A stretch of 64,000 nucleotides of DNA from Burkholderiales bacterium RIFCSPHIGHO2_01_FULL_63_240 (GTDB taxonomy: Bacteria > Pseudomonadota > Gammaproteobacteria > Burkholderiales > Burkholderiaceae_C). Of this stretch, positions 33,099 through 44,100 are shown one piece after another (position 1 is the stretch's first letter; every line of letters starts with the position of its first letter). Made by a program: the position numbers and the translations under genes. The stretch is taken from the NCBI GenBank assembly GCA_001770725.1, contig MERU01000011.1:1-64000 (forward strand). Reading direction: 5' to 3'. A model generated the notes under the pieces. The model saw only the letters and a list, made by a program, of their open reading frames with translations, was not told where the DNA came from and did no database searches.

Positions 33099-35855
33099 TC
33101 ATGCCCCCCAGGCTGCACTCATCAGCGTGGACAGATCACGGCGGGACAGAACTTCCGTGAACTCACGCCAATCTTTCTCAGGCGGCATCATCGTACCGGT
33201 GTAACGCAAATCAAACCCAGTAGCGGACTTTTGAGCATTGATGTACTCGTCCAACCGCTCACCCAAGGTCTCAATGTCTTCGATCCATTCGTCTTTGATG
33301 GTGTCAGGCAAAGACCCCATCAGGTCATACCGATTTTTCATGCGCTCAGACAAGCGCTCGTAGATCTTTTCATCCACGGTTTGCTCGAACACAAGGTTGA
33401 GCATGTCAACGGATTCACGCTTCTGCCCAAAGCGCTTGATGCGACCGATCCGCTGCTCCAGCCTCGTGGGGTTCCAAGGCAAATCGATGTTGATCAAAGT
33501 ACCGAGGGTTTGAAGGTTCAAGCCCTCGCATGCTGCATCTGTAGCCACCATGATGCGTGTTTGGTGCTCCGCCACCATGCGCTTCAGTGTCTCGCGCTCG
33601 ACGCTCACGCTGTCCCCGAGCTGATACAGGCGACTGCGCCCCGCGCCAGCGTACAGTCCAATCGCCTCCTCTGGGTATCGACCAGCAAGCGATTCAGCGA
33701 GCCATTTTGCCGTGTCGTAGTACTGGCTGAAGATGATGACGCCGAGGTCCCGCCACCTCTCCTTGTCGAGGAAGTGAACTACGGCCTCCATCTTCGGGTC
33801 AACCTCAACCTGCTCCAGGCGGTCGATGAGGCGCTGAAGCGCATCCCGCTCTTCGCCGGTCTCGGCTTTGACATCCGCTTCCGCCTCGTCATCATCCTGA
33901 TGCACGGCTTCACCCTCCAACAAACGTCGCGCGGTCGAAAGGCCTGCGTGAATGCTGGAGCAGATTCGCTGCTCCATCAGGTTCTTCATGAAGCCGCTCC
34001 CCTTGCCGCGTTTGGCCAAAGCCTTGCCGAAGGCACGAGCCTCGCCATAGGCCTGCCGAAAGTTCTCGGGTGTTCGAAGAGCCTTTCCCTCAAACAGCAT
34101 GTCAAAGGCGCGCTGGTCTGAAACCTGATCACGATCAGGATGAACATCCACACCAACAGGGGTCAACAATGGCTTGCCATCCTTGTCCCTGGCTTCTTCC
34201 AGCTGCTGACGCTTGCGCAGAACCACGTGACGCACCAAGGGGTTCTCGCGCTGGAATAACGTCGCGCCAGATATCCGGCGGTCAAGTTCTTCCTCCAAGA
34301 TCTCCCGCGTCTCCTCGGTCAAATCGTGCAGTGACCGAGTTGTTTGCCACTCGCCGTTGTTCATCTCCAGATCTTGCCGAATGGCAGAGAACAATCGGCG
34401 CGCTCTAGGCTCTGCGGTCGACTCGGTGCGTGGAAGTGGTGATCGCAATAACTCCCACGCGCGATCTGGAGACTCGACCTCCACTCGGCCTGCGAGGATG
34501 TCAAGCACCTCTTCCGGCCGGTGCCAAGGGGCGAGGTCATGGCCCAGGACAAAGCGGCCAGGGCCTTGGTGCAGAACCCCCAGCAAGTCCCACAGATCAG
34601 ATGGGTCGGTCTGAATGGGTGTCGCAGTGCCGAGCAGCACGTGGTCGGCGCGCGCGGCGATCTCGCGCATGAATGCCAACAGCTCATTCGGAGTTCCGGC
34701 ATCTTTGCCGTAACCCTGACGTGTTCTGGCCTTGTGCGCCTCATCCAGGATCACGACACCAAAACGCATCCCCAGCAAATGCTGCTTTTCAAGCGAATCG
34801 CGCATCATCAAGCCGGTGGAAACAATGCCGATGCGCAGCGGGCATCGGGCGATGTGCTCCCGTCCAGCCGGAGACAGCACACGCTCGTCCACATCAAGCC
34901 AGACCTTGCCCACGGTATCCCAGCGTGCAGTCGGGATACCGAGCTTGTCCAGCATCTCGGTCTGCCACTGTTCTGTCAGCGTGGCTGGCGCAAAAATCAC
35001 AACAGGTCGGCGCGGTCCATTGTCTTTGTCTGAAAGCAAACAGAGCGTCAACGCAGCGGTGGCGAGCGACAGCGTCTTGCCCAGGCCAACCTCATCAGCC
35101 AATAGCAAGCGCACCGTACCGTAGAGCCGCTGATGCCGAAGACACTCAGTCAGAAACCCTTGCTGCCAAGGCTGAAGCTGCTGGCCTTCGCGGTACAAAG
35201 GCGATTCGATCAGCGCCGCAGGTGCGAGATCTTCGGCATCATCGATTTCGGCGAATTCGATCTCTCTGCGATAGCCGCGCCGATGCACCTCGCGGATCAC
35301 AGCCTGAGGCAGCGGCTTCGCCGCGTTCCAGAGAAAGTCGAACTCTTCCTCGATCCACGCCACGCCCTCTGGGGATTCGTCTTCCCACAAAATCTCGTAG
35401 TGACGCTGCCATCCATTGCGAGTCTCGTTCATCGAACCGATGAAGCCGAGCTTGCGGCCATCCGCCAAGGTGATCACGCCAGCTTTGCCATGCACAAAGC
35501 CACAGATGTCATCCGGGGCGACACGCACTGCCTGACCATGTGTGGCAAGAAAGGCATCCAGCCGCCGATAGCGCTCGCGGTTCAGCAGGGCCTCGGCTTC
35601 CATGGCGCGATCATTCCAGCGGCCCAGCATCTTGCTCTCTCGCAGTTGCGCTACCTTCAGGTCATCGGGGTGGATGTCCACATTGCAGACAATCTTGACC
35701 TCAGGGATATGCTCCAGCGCCTCGCCCGCCACTTCAAACAACGAGCTGGTGAAGTAGCCGGCGATGCGCTTGTAGCTGCGCGCACCGGCCAGATGCTGCA
35801 TCAGGAAGCTGGCATCCAGCCGATGGGTACGCGAAGAGAAGCGCCGGATGCTCAT
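33099..35855 (-). CDS. PLD-nuclease/SNF2-type helicase of a DUF499-DUF1156 defence module
   Basis: A 918-residue protein. The N-terminal ~170 residues are phospholipase-D-like (RIAGYFTSSLFEVAGEAL; HKD-type segment FVHGKAGVITLADGRKLGFIGSMNET). The remainder is an SF2/SNF2 helicase with Walker A LLLADEVGLGKTLSLA, DEAH box VVILDEAHKAR, and a C-terminal helicase domain with TLINIDLPWNPTRLEQRIGRIKRFGQ. PLD-helicase fusions accompany DUF499/DUF1156 modules and are thought to act on unmodified invading DNA. It is the last gene of the minus-strand operon, 11 bases after the methylase stop. Confidence 0.88.
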   Translation of the reverse strand: MSIRRFSSRTHRLDASFLMQHLAGARSYKRIAGYFTSSLFEVAGEALEHIPEVKIVCNVDIHPDDLKVAQLRESKMLGRWNDRAMEAEALLNRERYRRLDAFLATHGQAVRVAPDDICGFVHGKAGVITLADGRKLGFIGSMNETRNGWQRHYEILWEDESPEGVAWIEEEFDFLWNAAKPLPQAVIREVHRRGYRREIEFAEIDDAEDLAPAALIESPLYREGQQLQPWQQGFLTECLRHQRLYGTVRLLLADEVGLGKTLSLATAALTLCLLSDKDNGPRRPVVIFAPATLTEQWQTEMLDKLGIPTARWDTVGKVWLDVDERVLSPAGREHIARCPLRIGIVSTGLMMRDSLEKQHLLGMRFGVVILDEAHKARTRQGYGKDAGTPNELLAFMREIAARADHVLLGTATPIQTDPSDLWDLLGVLHQGPGRFVLGHDLAPWHRPEEVLDILAGRVEVESPDRAWELLRSPLPRTESTAEPRARRLFSAIRQDLEMNNGEWQTTRSLHDLTEETREILEEELDRRISGATLFQRENPLVRHVVLRKRQQLEEARDKDGKPLLTPVGVDVHPDRDQVSDQRAFDMLFEGKALRTPENFRQAYGEARAFGKALAKRGKGSGFMKNLMEQRICSSIHAGLSTARRLLEGEAVHQDDDEAEADVKAETGEERDALQRLIDRLEQVEVDPKMEAVVHFLDKERWRDLGVIIFSQYYDTAKWLAESLAGRYPEEAIGLYAGAGRSRLYQLGDSVSVERETLKRMVAEHQTRIMVATDAACEGLNLQTLGTLINIDLPWNPTRLEQRIGRIKRFGQKRESVDMLNLVFEQTVDEKIYERLSERMKNRYDLMGSLPDTIKDEWIEDIETLGERLDEYINAQKSATGFDLRYTGTMMPPEKDWREFTEVLSRRDLSTLMSAAWGA

Positions 35856-35866
35856 GGCTCAAGACC

Positions 35867-38797
35867 TCAGTCGCCAAAGCGCAGATTCTTCAAGCGCGCG
35901 CCCAAAACCTCGGCGGCAGAGCGCACCTCAGCTTCGGGCGCTTTGCGCTCGATGAAGGCCAGCATGTCCACAAGCAGGGATCGGACCTCCAGGAAGTCAG
36001 CCATCTCGGCTCGCAGTTGCTCGACGATGACCTGTGCTTCGGTGTCCTTGAGCAGCTGCTGCAGGGCAATGATGAGCTGCCCCAACCGCGTCACGCCGAT
36101 CTCAGTGGCATCCGTCAGATCACGCGAGGCGTATTCGCTGACACGCTTTAGACGTGCGTTGTTGGGTCGCATGTCGCCCATCACGCGGGTGTAGTCCGTC
36201 ACGCGGAAGGCCTTGGCAAAGTTCTGGTAGTTGTCCAGCTTGCCCACTCCTGCGGTCTCCATGTCCATCATCCGCAGCACAAAGCGCTCGATGCCAGTGA
36301 GGCGCCCCCAGGCATCAGCGGTAAGACCCTCGGGCACCAACAGGCTTGATGCGGTTTCAGCCGCCTGCTGGACAATTTCGTCCACCACGGTCACTTCACC
36401 CCGTGCACGCGGGCGCAGGGCGAAGGTGGTGACGTCTTCGTCGCCGATGCGTGTGTAGGCGGTCAGCACCTTGAGGGCTGCCGCATAACCGGCCATCTGC
36501 AAATCGGAGTCGCCCCACACCGGCTCACCGTGGTGGGCGGCCACAGTGTCATTCAGATGCATCATGGTTTCGATCTGGCGCGCCACTTCCTGCCGAACAG
36601 CGGGCAACAGACGCTGCTTGAAACCAGTACGCTCGCCAGCCGCGCGCTTCTTGAGCATCAGAATGACAGTGCCTTGGACAAAGCTCCCCTTCTTGATAGC
36701 TGCATTGGTTTCCGTCGCGATGTACCACGCCGCCACAACTTGCAGGCCTGCGGCCCAGAAGATCCCGATTAGGTCGCCCCAGACGGCGGTGTCCTGATGG
36801 GTAAACATCACGCATTGCATGCCGTTGTCAGGCATGTGATCGGCCATTGCTTTGTAGGCGGCAGCCATGCCACGTCGAAACTCGTCGTCTGACCCCTTGA
36901 TCGCCAGTGCGCGGCGCGAATCCCACACCCAGTCATCGAAGGGTTGGGGTGGGTTCTTGCGCAACCAGGCAATGAAGTATTCGGTGATCTCGTGGTAGTT
37001 CACCGCATCCGCATAGGGTGGATCGGTGATCCAGATATCGGCGTCGTCTTCAAGTTTGGCTGCATCACGGCACTTGATCGACCGGAGAGTCTCTGGAAGC
37101 GGACTGTTGGCAAAGCCGAACGACCGGCCTGCTTCGTGGCTGAAAAAGCAACGGATGCCGTAGTTGTAGAACGTGTTCAACGCTTGGTTGTAGAAGACGT
37201 TGTTGGTCTTCTCCCAATGGTTCATCCAGTTGGCGATCCGGGAGTTCCAATCCAGCGACTTGGCATTGAAGACGTAGTCTTCCGGCATCCGGTGCTGGAA
37301 GTAGCGCGAGATCAAAAGAAGCTGCCGCGCATTGAACAAATGGTGCCAGTGTGTCCAGCCGCGTTCACGGAATAGACGGGTCGTTTCGTCTCCATGTTCG
37401 ATGGCCATATCCGGAACCAGACCTTCATCCTGCCACTGGCTCAGGTTCGCGGCGACGAGCATTTCCACGCGGCGCTCAGATTCCCAATCGGCGTCAGTCG
37501 GGGCGGCAAACCAAGTCTCCTGCCGGGACTTGGTGAGCGAGTCCTTGGCGATCCAGTGAATGGCATAGAGCCGCTCCTGAAAAATATCATCAGGGCGCGG
37601 CTTGAAATCGCTCTTCTCCCAACGGCGTAGGCGATTGCCCGTGCTGCCATCGGCATTCCGATAGTCGCCGCGCAGCGTCTTGATGGGCGTGCGATAGGTC
37701 TTTCCGTCCAGCGTATAGACCATGTCGCCGTCTTGTACCGTACCCTGATCAGCAGCCGCTGCTTCCTTGTCCGAAACGCCACTGACAATCTCGATGTTGA
37801 ATCGCTTCTTGCCGTGATCCGGCTTCAGGCGAGCGATGATGTTCCGGCCCTTGGAGATCACCCACGAGGGGGACAGAGGAACCATCCATCCCGTTTCCGG
37901 GCAACGGGCTTCTACGCAATAAAGATATGACTTGGCGCGATTGCCTTGCTTGTCGTGCTCGATGCCCAGCTTCGTGATCTCCGCATCCACCGACTTGGCA
38001 ACACGTTCCTGTGACTTCTCGATTTCTACGCGTCGCTCCGGGCTTGAACCAATGATGTTCAATGCGCCCCAAGTCAGCATGCAGGCGATGGGGTTGAGGT
38101 CGGAGGCATACACGTCGCAGCCGATGCGCGCAGCTTCAAAAGGGATGGAGCCGCCGCCGCTAAAAGTGTCGCCCACGCGGGCGCGGTGGCCGTAACGCAA
38201 GACGCCCAGCTGTTCCACCAGCTCGGGCAAGGACCGCACGCTTAAACCGAGATGAGCATAGTGACGGTTGACCTCTGCCCACACCGGAGCGAAGAGCCAG
38301 TCTTGATCCAGTTCTTCCGGGCGTTTGCTGATGCTGGCTTTTTCTTCGTAACCAGACAAGGTGGCCAGCGCCTGGCGGTACAGCACCAGCTTGTCATCAT
38401 CGGTGATGTCGCGTCGCCAGCCACGTCCGCCAAAGTAGCGCTCCGGGTCCGGAATAGGGATCATCTCCTGAAGCTTGGACACCGAGAACGCGTTGGCAGC
38501 CAGTGCCCGTCGGGCCAATCCTTCATCGTCGAAAGTCATAAGCTTTTCGAAGATGGCGAGATCGGCTTCCGCGTCGTCAGTGGGCGGTAGCAGAGTGCCA
38601 AGCACGATGGCTCGCACCAAGATCAGTGGCTTGCGACCCTTCCAGTAGGAGCCTAGCCCGGTCAGGGTTTGGCCAAGATTTGCCTTGCGTTCCTTTTGTG
38701 CCTCGAACGACACCTTCTGGGCTGGGAAAACCGTCTCGATCAGCGCGGGCGCATCTTTCAGGGCCAAGGGCGTGAGAGTGATTGTTGTTTTTTGCAT
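35867..38797 (-). CDS. Anti-phage-associated DUF1156 DNA methyltransferase
   Basis: A 976-residue adenine-specific DNA methylase-like protein. The SAM-binding motif is VGDTFSGGGSIPFEAARIGCDVYASDLNP and the catalytic motif IV is DPPY (ITDPPYADAVNYHEITEYF). An N-terminal DUF1156 domain covers the first ~70 residues. It likely marks self DNA for the module. I prefer the ATG at 38797; a TTG at 38815 overlapping the darG stop is an alternative and would give 982 residues. It lies between darG and the helicase gene. Confidence 0.88.
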   Translation of the reverse strand: MQKTTITLTPLALKDAPALIETVFPAQKVSFEAQKERKANLGQTLTGLGSYWKGRKPLILVRAIVLGTLLPPTDDAEADLAIFEKLMTFDDEGLARRALAANAFSVSKLQEMIPIPDPERYFGGRGWRRDITDDDKLVLYRQALATLSGYEEKASISKRPEELDQDWLFAPVWAEVNRHYAHLGLSVRSLPELVEQLGVLRYGHRARVGDTFSGGGSIPFEAARIGCDVYASDLNPIACMLTWGALNIIGSSPERRVEIEKSQERVAKSVDAEITKLGIEHDKQGNRAKSYLYCVEARCPETGWMVPLSPSWVISKGRNIIARLKPDHGKKRFNIEIVSGVSDKEAAAADQGTVQDGDMVYTLDGKTYRTPIKTLRGDYRNADGSTGNRLRRWEKSDFKPRPDDIFQERLYAIHWIAKDSLTKSRQETWFAAPTDADWESERRVEMLVAANLSQWQDEGLVPDMAIEHGDETTRLFRERGWTHWHHLFNARQLLLISRYFQHRMPEDYVFNAKSLDWNSRIANWMNHWEKTNNVFYNQALNTFYNYGIRCFFSHEAGRSFGFANSPLPETLRSIKCRDAAKLEDDADIWITDPPYADAVNYHEITEYFIAWLRKNPPQPFDDWVWDSRRALAIKGSDDEFRRGMAAAYKAMADHMPDNGMQCVMFTHQDTAVWGDLIGIFWAAGLQVVAAWYIATETNAAIKKGSFVQGTVILMLKKRAAGERTGFKQRLLPAVRQEVARQIETMMHLNDTVAAHHGEPVWGDSDLQMAGYAAALKVLTAYTRIGDEDVTTFALRPRARGEVTVVDEIVQQAAETASSLLVPEGLTADAWGRLTGIERFVLRMMDMETAGVGKLDNYQNFAKAFRVTDYTRVMGDMRPNNARLKRVSEYASRDLTDATEIGVTRLGQLIIALQQLLKDTEAQVIVEQLRAEMADFLEVRSLLVDMLAFIERKAPEAEVRSAAEVLGARLKNLRFGD

Positions 38798-38811
38798 TCC
38801 CTGATGAATCC

Positions 38812-39870
38812 TCAATGGGCCGAAGCCACGTCAGGTGACAGCCAGCCGTGGGAGCGCAGCCGCTCTTCGGCAATGGCAAGCTGGCGCGGGGTGAACTGCT
38901 GCTTGCGCGCGTTCCAACCATAGACCTGGCGCTCTACGCTTTCGTGCTGTGTGGCACCCTCGCGGCTCATCACCCAATGCACCGTGGCCAGGAGTTCTAG
39001 CCCGTAAGGCGACTCGAAGCCCTCGACCAGCTTGGTGACGCGCTCGAAACGGGCGCGGCTGATGTCGTGCTGATCAAGATAATCCTTGGCATCCTCCACC
39101 GCACCGGGCACCAGCGTGAGCGGCTTGTCGGGCGCGTCGCCGCCGTCGGCATAACCCGCAATCAAATGGCCTTCCACCGCCTTCAGCACATGACGAAGAT
39201 TCTCGGCGTAGGGGCCGTAGTGATGCTTGACATACTGAAGACGCAGCGGCTCACCAGCTTCCTGCATGAAGTACATCAGCTTGTGAACTTCTAACAGGGT
39301 GACGTAGGGGTCAAGCAGGCCGCCAAGATAGCGCTGCATCAGCTCCACCAAAGCGGCACGGCCTGCCGTCATTTTGGGCACCTCGCGCACGTGAGCCATC
39401 TTGTCGTTGGCCGGGGCTCCCTTGGGCTCAAACACCAGCACCCGCACGTCGGCAAGCTCTGCAAGTGCGCGCTCGATGCGTGGTCGCACCTCGTTCCAGT
39501 CCAGCCCACCCAGGCCTGCGCCCAGCGGCGGAATGGCGATGGATCGGATGCCTCTGTCGCGGATGACATTGACCAGATCGACAAGGCCCGCCTCAATGTC
39601 TTCAATGCGGCTCTTGCCTCGCCAGTGGCGCTTGGTCGGGAAGTTGATGATGAAGCGCGGCAATGTGAGCTGCCCTGTCTCAAAGACGAACATGTGGCCA
39701 GGCTGCACGACTTCGCGTTTGCAGGCGGCCTCGTAAGCCTTGAAGTTGTCGGGATAGACGTTCTTGAACTGCAAGGCAATGCCACGCCCCATCACGCCAA
39801 CGCAATTGACGGTGTTGACCAGTGCGTCGGCCTCACATTGGAGGATGTCGCCCGAGGTGTACTCAATCAT
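38812..39870 (-). CDS. darG: DarG-type macro-domain antitoxin
   Basis: A 352-residue protein that removes ADP-ribose from DNA and neutralises DarT. The N-terminal macro domain (residues ~1-155) begins MIEYTSGDILQCEADALVNTVNCVGVMGRGIALQFK and contains IPPLGAGLGGLDW, typical of the DarG/TARG1-like group. The C-terminal ~190 residues match the usual DarG partner domain (LLEVHKLMYFMQEAGEPLRLQYVKHHYGPYA), which directly binds the toxin. It starts 18 bases after the darT stop and sits inside the defence operon. Confidence 0.92.
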   Translation of the reverse strand: MIEYTSGDILQCEADALVNTVNCVGVMGRGIALQFKNVYPDNFKAYEAACKREVVQPGHMFVFETGQLTLPRFIINFPTKRHWRGKSRIEDIEAGLVDLVNVIRDRGIRSIAIPPLGAGLGGLDWNEVRPRIERALAELADVRVLVFEPKGAPANDKMAHVREVPKMTAGRAALVELMQRYLGGLLDPYVTLLEVHKLMYFMQEAGEPLRLQYVKHHYGPYAENLRHVLKAVEGHLIAGYADGGDAPDKPLTLVPGAVEDAKDYLDQHDISRARFERVTKLVEGFESPYGLELLATVHWVMSREGATQHESVERQVYGWNARKQQFTPRQLAIAEERLRSHGWLSPDVASAH

Positions 39871-39888
39871 GGCTCTGCTCCTCGTGTT

Positions 39889-40539
39889 TCAGTAGTACCA
39901 GTCTGGACGCACGTCGACCTGTGGACGATGTCCCTGGGCCGGAAGGGCATTGACGACTTGCCCGTACAGGGCCCTTGATCGAACGCCGATGCGCTCAACC
40001 AGGTGCCAGGGCAATTGATGTTCCAACAGGAACTCAGCTTGTTTACCCTCTTTCAGGCCACCACTCCAATTGTTCGCCTGCACCGCCGCCCAGTTGATTT
40101 CGCCAAGATGCGCCAAGTCACTGCGATCTTCAAAAAAATACGACCCAGCATTTGACAAGGTGAACGCCCAGCGAGCAGGTTGGGCATTGGCCCAAGCCAC
40201 CACCGCACCCAAATCCGCCTGCAAATGGATGATGGGCTCCTGCCCACCTTGATAGGCCAGCTCTGCATTGCGCCGGTGAATCAAATAGAGCATCACGGAT
40301 CGCGGACAGAAGTAGAACGGCACGCACGCTCCAACAAACAAGCCCGGATGACTTGTCAATTGCAGTTCGGTCAGTCTGCGCTGCTTGATGTGGTTCATTC
40401 CAACCATGGTCCCACCCAGCGCCTGCGCTTGGACCAATGCATCAGACAACAGCCCGCCTGCAGCCACGATAGAGGGCAGACGATCCACATGGGCGATGTG
40501 GTAGATCTTGGGTTGCTGAGGAATCGGCGCGGCGTTCAT
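39889..40539 (-). CDS. darT: DarT DNA ADP-ribosyltransferase toxin
   Basis: A 216-residue DarT-family (DUF4433) enzyme that attaches ADP-ribose to thymidine or guanosine in single-stranded DNA. Motifs seen are IYHIAHVDRLPSIVAAGGLLSD at the NAD pocket, PFYFCPRSVMLYLIHR and the catalytic glutamate in KQAEFLLEHQLPWHLVERI. The start overlaps the stop of the DUF3780 gene (ATGA), so expression is tied to the surrounding defence operon. DarTG is known as a stand-alone anti-phage toxin-antitoxin system; here it is nested between DUF3780 and DUF1156. Confidence 0.92.
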   Translation of the reverse strand: MNAAPIPQQPKIYHIAHVDRLPSIVAAGGLLSDALVQAQALGGTMVGMNHIKQRRLTELQLTSHPGLFVGACVPFYFCPRSVMLYLIHRRNAELAYQGGQEPIIHLQADLGAVVAWANAQPARWAFTLSNAGSYFFEDRSDLAHLGEINWAAVQANNWSGGLKEGKQAEFLLEHQLPWHLVERIGVRSRALYGQVVNALPAQGHRPQVDVRPDWYY

Positions 40540-41168
40540 GCTGCGTCGTCTCCGAACAGCCCCAATGATGTTTGCGCAACCTCTTGCTCTGACTTACCAC
40601 GCCGTGCACGAGGCGAAAGCAATTCACTCTGCGCAACATCGCCAAGGGCATGTTTGAGCGCCGCACGCCATCCTTTGCCTGCGTCCATCACGCCTCCGGT
40701 GCTCACGGCGGTCATGCCAAACAACCACCAGCGCTCCTCGGGCCGCAACGCAAGCCAGTTGCGCACAGCCACGGGAATCTTCTCCATCTCCATCTGCTCA
40801 ACGGCCCAGGCCAGGACACACAGCTCTTTCCCGAGAAGACGGTCTACGGGATTGTCGCCAACCTTCCATGTGCCCGGCTTGATGCCGTGTGCAGCCAACC
40901 GCGCATTGAAAGCTCGCTGGACCTCGGCGCGAATGGCCGTCCAGCGAGGGCGATCAAGCATCACACGATCGATCACTGCGTTGTCACTGCTTGCAGCTTG
41001 CAGGCCGAGGTACTCGCTGATCTGGACCTTGCCAGTGCTTGCCTTGGGGAGGATGATTTTGAAATGATGCGGATCTGAAGTTGCAGGCACGCCAAAGCCC
41101 AGCGTGTGCAAAGCTTGCTCACGCACTTTTGGCGACGATGTATTGCCTGCAGCGATGGCCATCCTCAT
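40536..41168 (-). CDS. Anti-phage-associated DUF3780 protein
   Basis: A 210-residue protein of the DUF3780 family, whose members occur with DUF499 and DUF1156 genes. Recognisable segments are TLGFGVPATSDPHHFKIILP, ERPRW-like DRPRWTAIRAEVQRAFNARL and LCVLAWAVEQ followed by RPEERWWLFGMTA. Biochemical role is unknown. Both ends overlap neighbouring genes by 4 bases (DUF499 upstream, darT downstream), typical of a single operon. Confidence 0.85.
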   Translation of the reverse strand: MRMAIAAGNTSSPKVREQALHTLGFGVPATSDPHHFKIILPKASTGKVQISEYLGLQAASSDNAVIDRVMLDRPRWTAIRAEVQRAFNARLAAHGIKPGTWKVGDNPVDRLLGKELCVLAWAVEQMEMEKIPVAVRNWLALRPEERWWLFGMTAVSTGGVMDAGKGWRAALKHALGDVAQSELLSPRARRGKSEQEVAQTSLGLFGDDAA

Positions 41169-44100
41169 TCCTCTTGGTTGACGTCGCCTGGCTTCAGTTC
41201 GATCCCGGCGAGCTTGGCAAACTCTTTCAGAGCAAAGCCCGAATCGAAAGAGATCCCATCGGCAATGGCAATGTTCAATGGTGCGTCGGGCTCCTTGAGC
41301 ACATCACGCAGGCCGTTGACTACGCCTTCGATGATGGCAGCGGTAACCTCGCGCTCCTGGAAGCGCACCGTCACGGTGTTCTCCCCTTCTCCGATCTCGA
41401 CGCGAACGCCTTTGAATCGCGTGCCGGGCTGATCTCGGAAACGGTTAATGACACTGAACACGCGGTCCGTGGTGTCGAGCGCTACCCGCTTGCTTTGAAG
41501 CTTGGCTGGCTTGCTGTCGACAATCTGCACGGTCTTGTCGCCGCTAGCAGGCACCTGAAAGTCAGCCGTCTTGTTGGCCTCTCCTGCACGGGCAAACACC
41601 AAGAGACGGCAGCTCTCTGAACCAATCTCAAACGGCGCCTCGTATCGCTTGCCGTCTTTTGGATTGGAGCCATCGAGGGTGTAGAAGATGTCAGCTTTCG
41701 GCGTTGCAGCAAGAATGACTCGTCGCTTGTCAGCGGCCGGTTCGACCTGATGGCGAATCTTGAGGTCAGCGAGCCAACGGGTGGCCGGACCGCTTTCGTA
41801 GCGCCCGGTGGGCTCCTTCACCATGAAGTAAACCGTGCCGTCGCAAGTGGCGAAGTTATCCAAGTCTTCCACCCTATTGTCCTTGTCGGACACGTCGGGC
41901 TTGTTCGACCAATAAACAATCGGGCTTTCGCCGGCGTGGCGTGGCGTGAGACTTAGCACGGTCTCGCCGGTGTCCGGTTTGACATTGATGACTGAGACAT
42001 TGACGGTGGCCTTGTCTTTGGGGAACGGCCCTTTCTCGATGTAGCCGTCTTCCCCCAGGCGCCACCGGCCTTGTTTGAGGGCTTCAGACTTGAGGGCATC
42101 CATGCCACTGGCACCAGGCATCCATGGCCAGATTGGCGAGCACTTGGCACGCGTAGCGACGTCCTTCCAAGGTGTCCGACGGTTTTCCTTGCCGGAGGGC
42201 CAAAGGTACTCCTCAGCTTGTGCAAAGCACTCGTCGAAGTTGTCCTTGTTCAGCTCGGCCACGAGCTTGTAGTCAGCTCGCGGGCTGGAAAGCAGCTTTT
42301 CAATTTGCGTTTCAGCGGACTGATCACCTTGCCCAAGCTTCAAGCCTTGGTCGATGGTGACCCCGGCCAGCACGTCACGCCCATCCACGGGATCATTGGC
42401 AGGGAAGTACAGGCGGTTGTAGGCGGCCGACAGCGCCTTGCTGAATCGATCTTCGGACTCCTCGTAGCGGTCGCGCGCCTCTTCGAACAAGGTATCACCA
42501 GATTTGAGCCGCTTGTGGATTTGCTCGATGGCGTACAGCTCTCGAAGCCGTTCTTCGACTGCGTCGGCGAGCATGCTGTCTTGACCACTCAACACCAACA
42601 AGTTGTTCTTCTCTTGTTGGTAATCGAAGAAGTTCTGCAACTCGCTAGGAGGCACCTTGCCGTCTGGTTTGATGACGATGAGCGTACGTGGGCCGCCGAG
42701 CTTGAGGTCACTCAGCTTGGGCAGAACCTGCACGTCTTGGTATGCAACCTTGTTAACCGGCGCAAGAATTCCTGAGAGTCGGTTGATCAGCGCCTGATCA
42801 ACTTTAGGCTGTGGGACCTCCTTGGCATTGCGCTCAATCTGGCGCGAGAGGTTTTCCGTTTCCTTGATGAAGAAACGCTGCTCTTCTCTGTGCAGGTACC
42901 AAGCGGACTCTCGGAGGCGCTGCAAAGCCTGGAGGAACTCATCCGGCTTACGTTGTGGTGCGGCCAGAAACTCGATCAGCTCACTCTCAGACAGACCAAT
43001 GCGTCCACCGACAGCACGCGACAGGCTGGATGAAAGCAGCAGAGTCATGAGCTGCTGAGCTGCATCACCCGCCAGTTCAACGTCAATGTGCTCTGAAATG
43101 GCATTGCCTGCGTCAGCGATGTCTCGCGTCACAGCCGGCATCAGCTTAGGGGCAATGCGTTCAATCTCGTCTTTGACCTGCTCGTCATTCAGGTTGAGAT
43201 GCTGCGTACCGACCAGGAAAACATCGTCTGCCTCACGCTCGTCCACACTCTTGAGCAGGCGAGCCGTGAACTGCATCAAACCACGAGTCTGACGAAAGCC
43301 TTCGTTCTCTTTAAACAGCGCGACAAGGTGCTTGAAGGACGGGTGGAAGGGATAAGTCTCTCTGACCTGCTCGGCAATCTGCTCAATGCTGCTGGCCACG
43401 ATGTAGCCACCGTCTTCAGCCTTCTTGATCTGCTGGGCATACTCTTCAGCGACGTCTGAGATGACACGCTCGTCAGGCAACTCGTCAATGAGTCGCTTCT
43501 TGAGGATCTCGTAGATTTCGTTGCCCGCCAGTTGCACCGGCGTGATGGTCATCGCTTGACGACGTGTTTCCTGCTGCAAGTTGGAGATCGCGTCGGCGAG
43601 TGCCTTGGTCTGTGCCTTGTAGCTACCCGACAAGTTGGCAACCACGATGGCGCAGTTGGGCAGCTCCAGCGCTGCACTCATCAGACTAGAGAGCGTGTAG
43701 ACGGCCATGTTGGCCAGCGTGCCTTGGCCGAACACCTGGGTGCTGGCGTTGTCCAGGTAGGGCGGTAACTCATCCAGAAGGATGAGTGTTGGCTGGTCGC
43801 CGATGATCTCCTTCCACTGGCGCTGATCCACAGCCTTGGGCCCATTCGCCCAGTACGGCTTGATGGCTTCAGCAGCCCCCAGTTGAGTGGCGATCTCACC
43901 CCAGATGAAGTTGTCCGGGTTGTTACGGCCGTTGAACGCAGCGATCCGAGCTTGCCCAAAGTCGACGCGCGAAGCCAGCTCCGCAGGCAGAACATCCTTG
44001 CGCAGATGCGGATGACGCGCCAGCAGGCCCAGCGCGATCATCATGTGCGTCTTACCGCCACCCATTGCTTGAGTGAGTTCAAAGACTGCCTGATCCGACT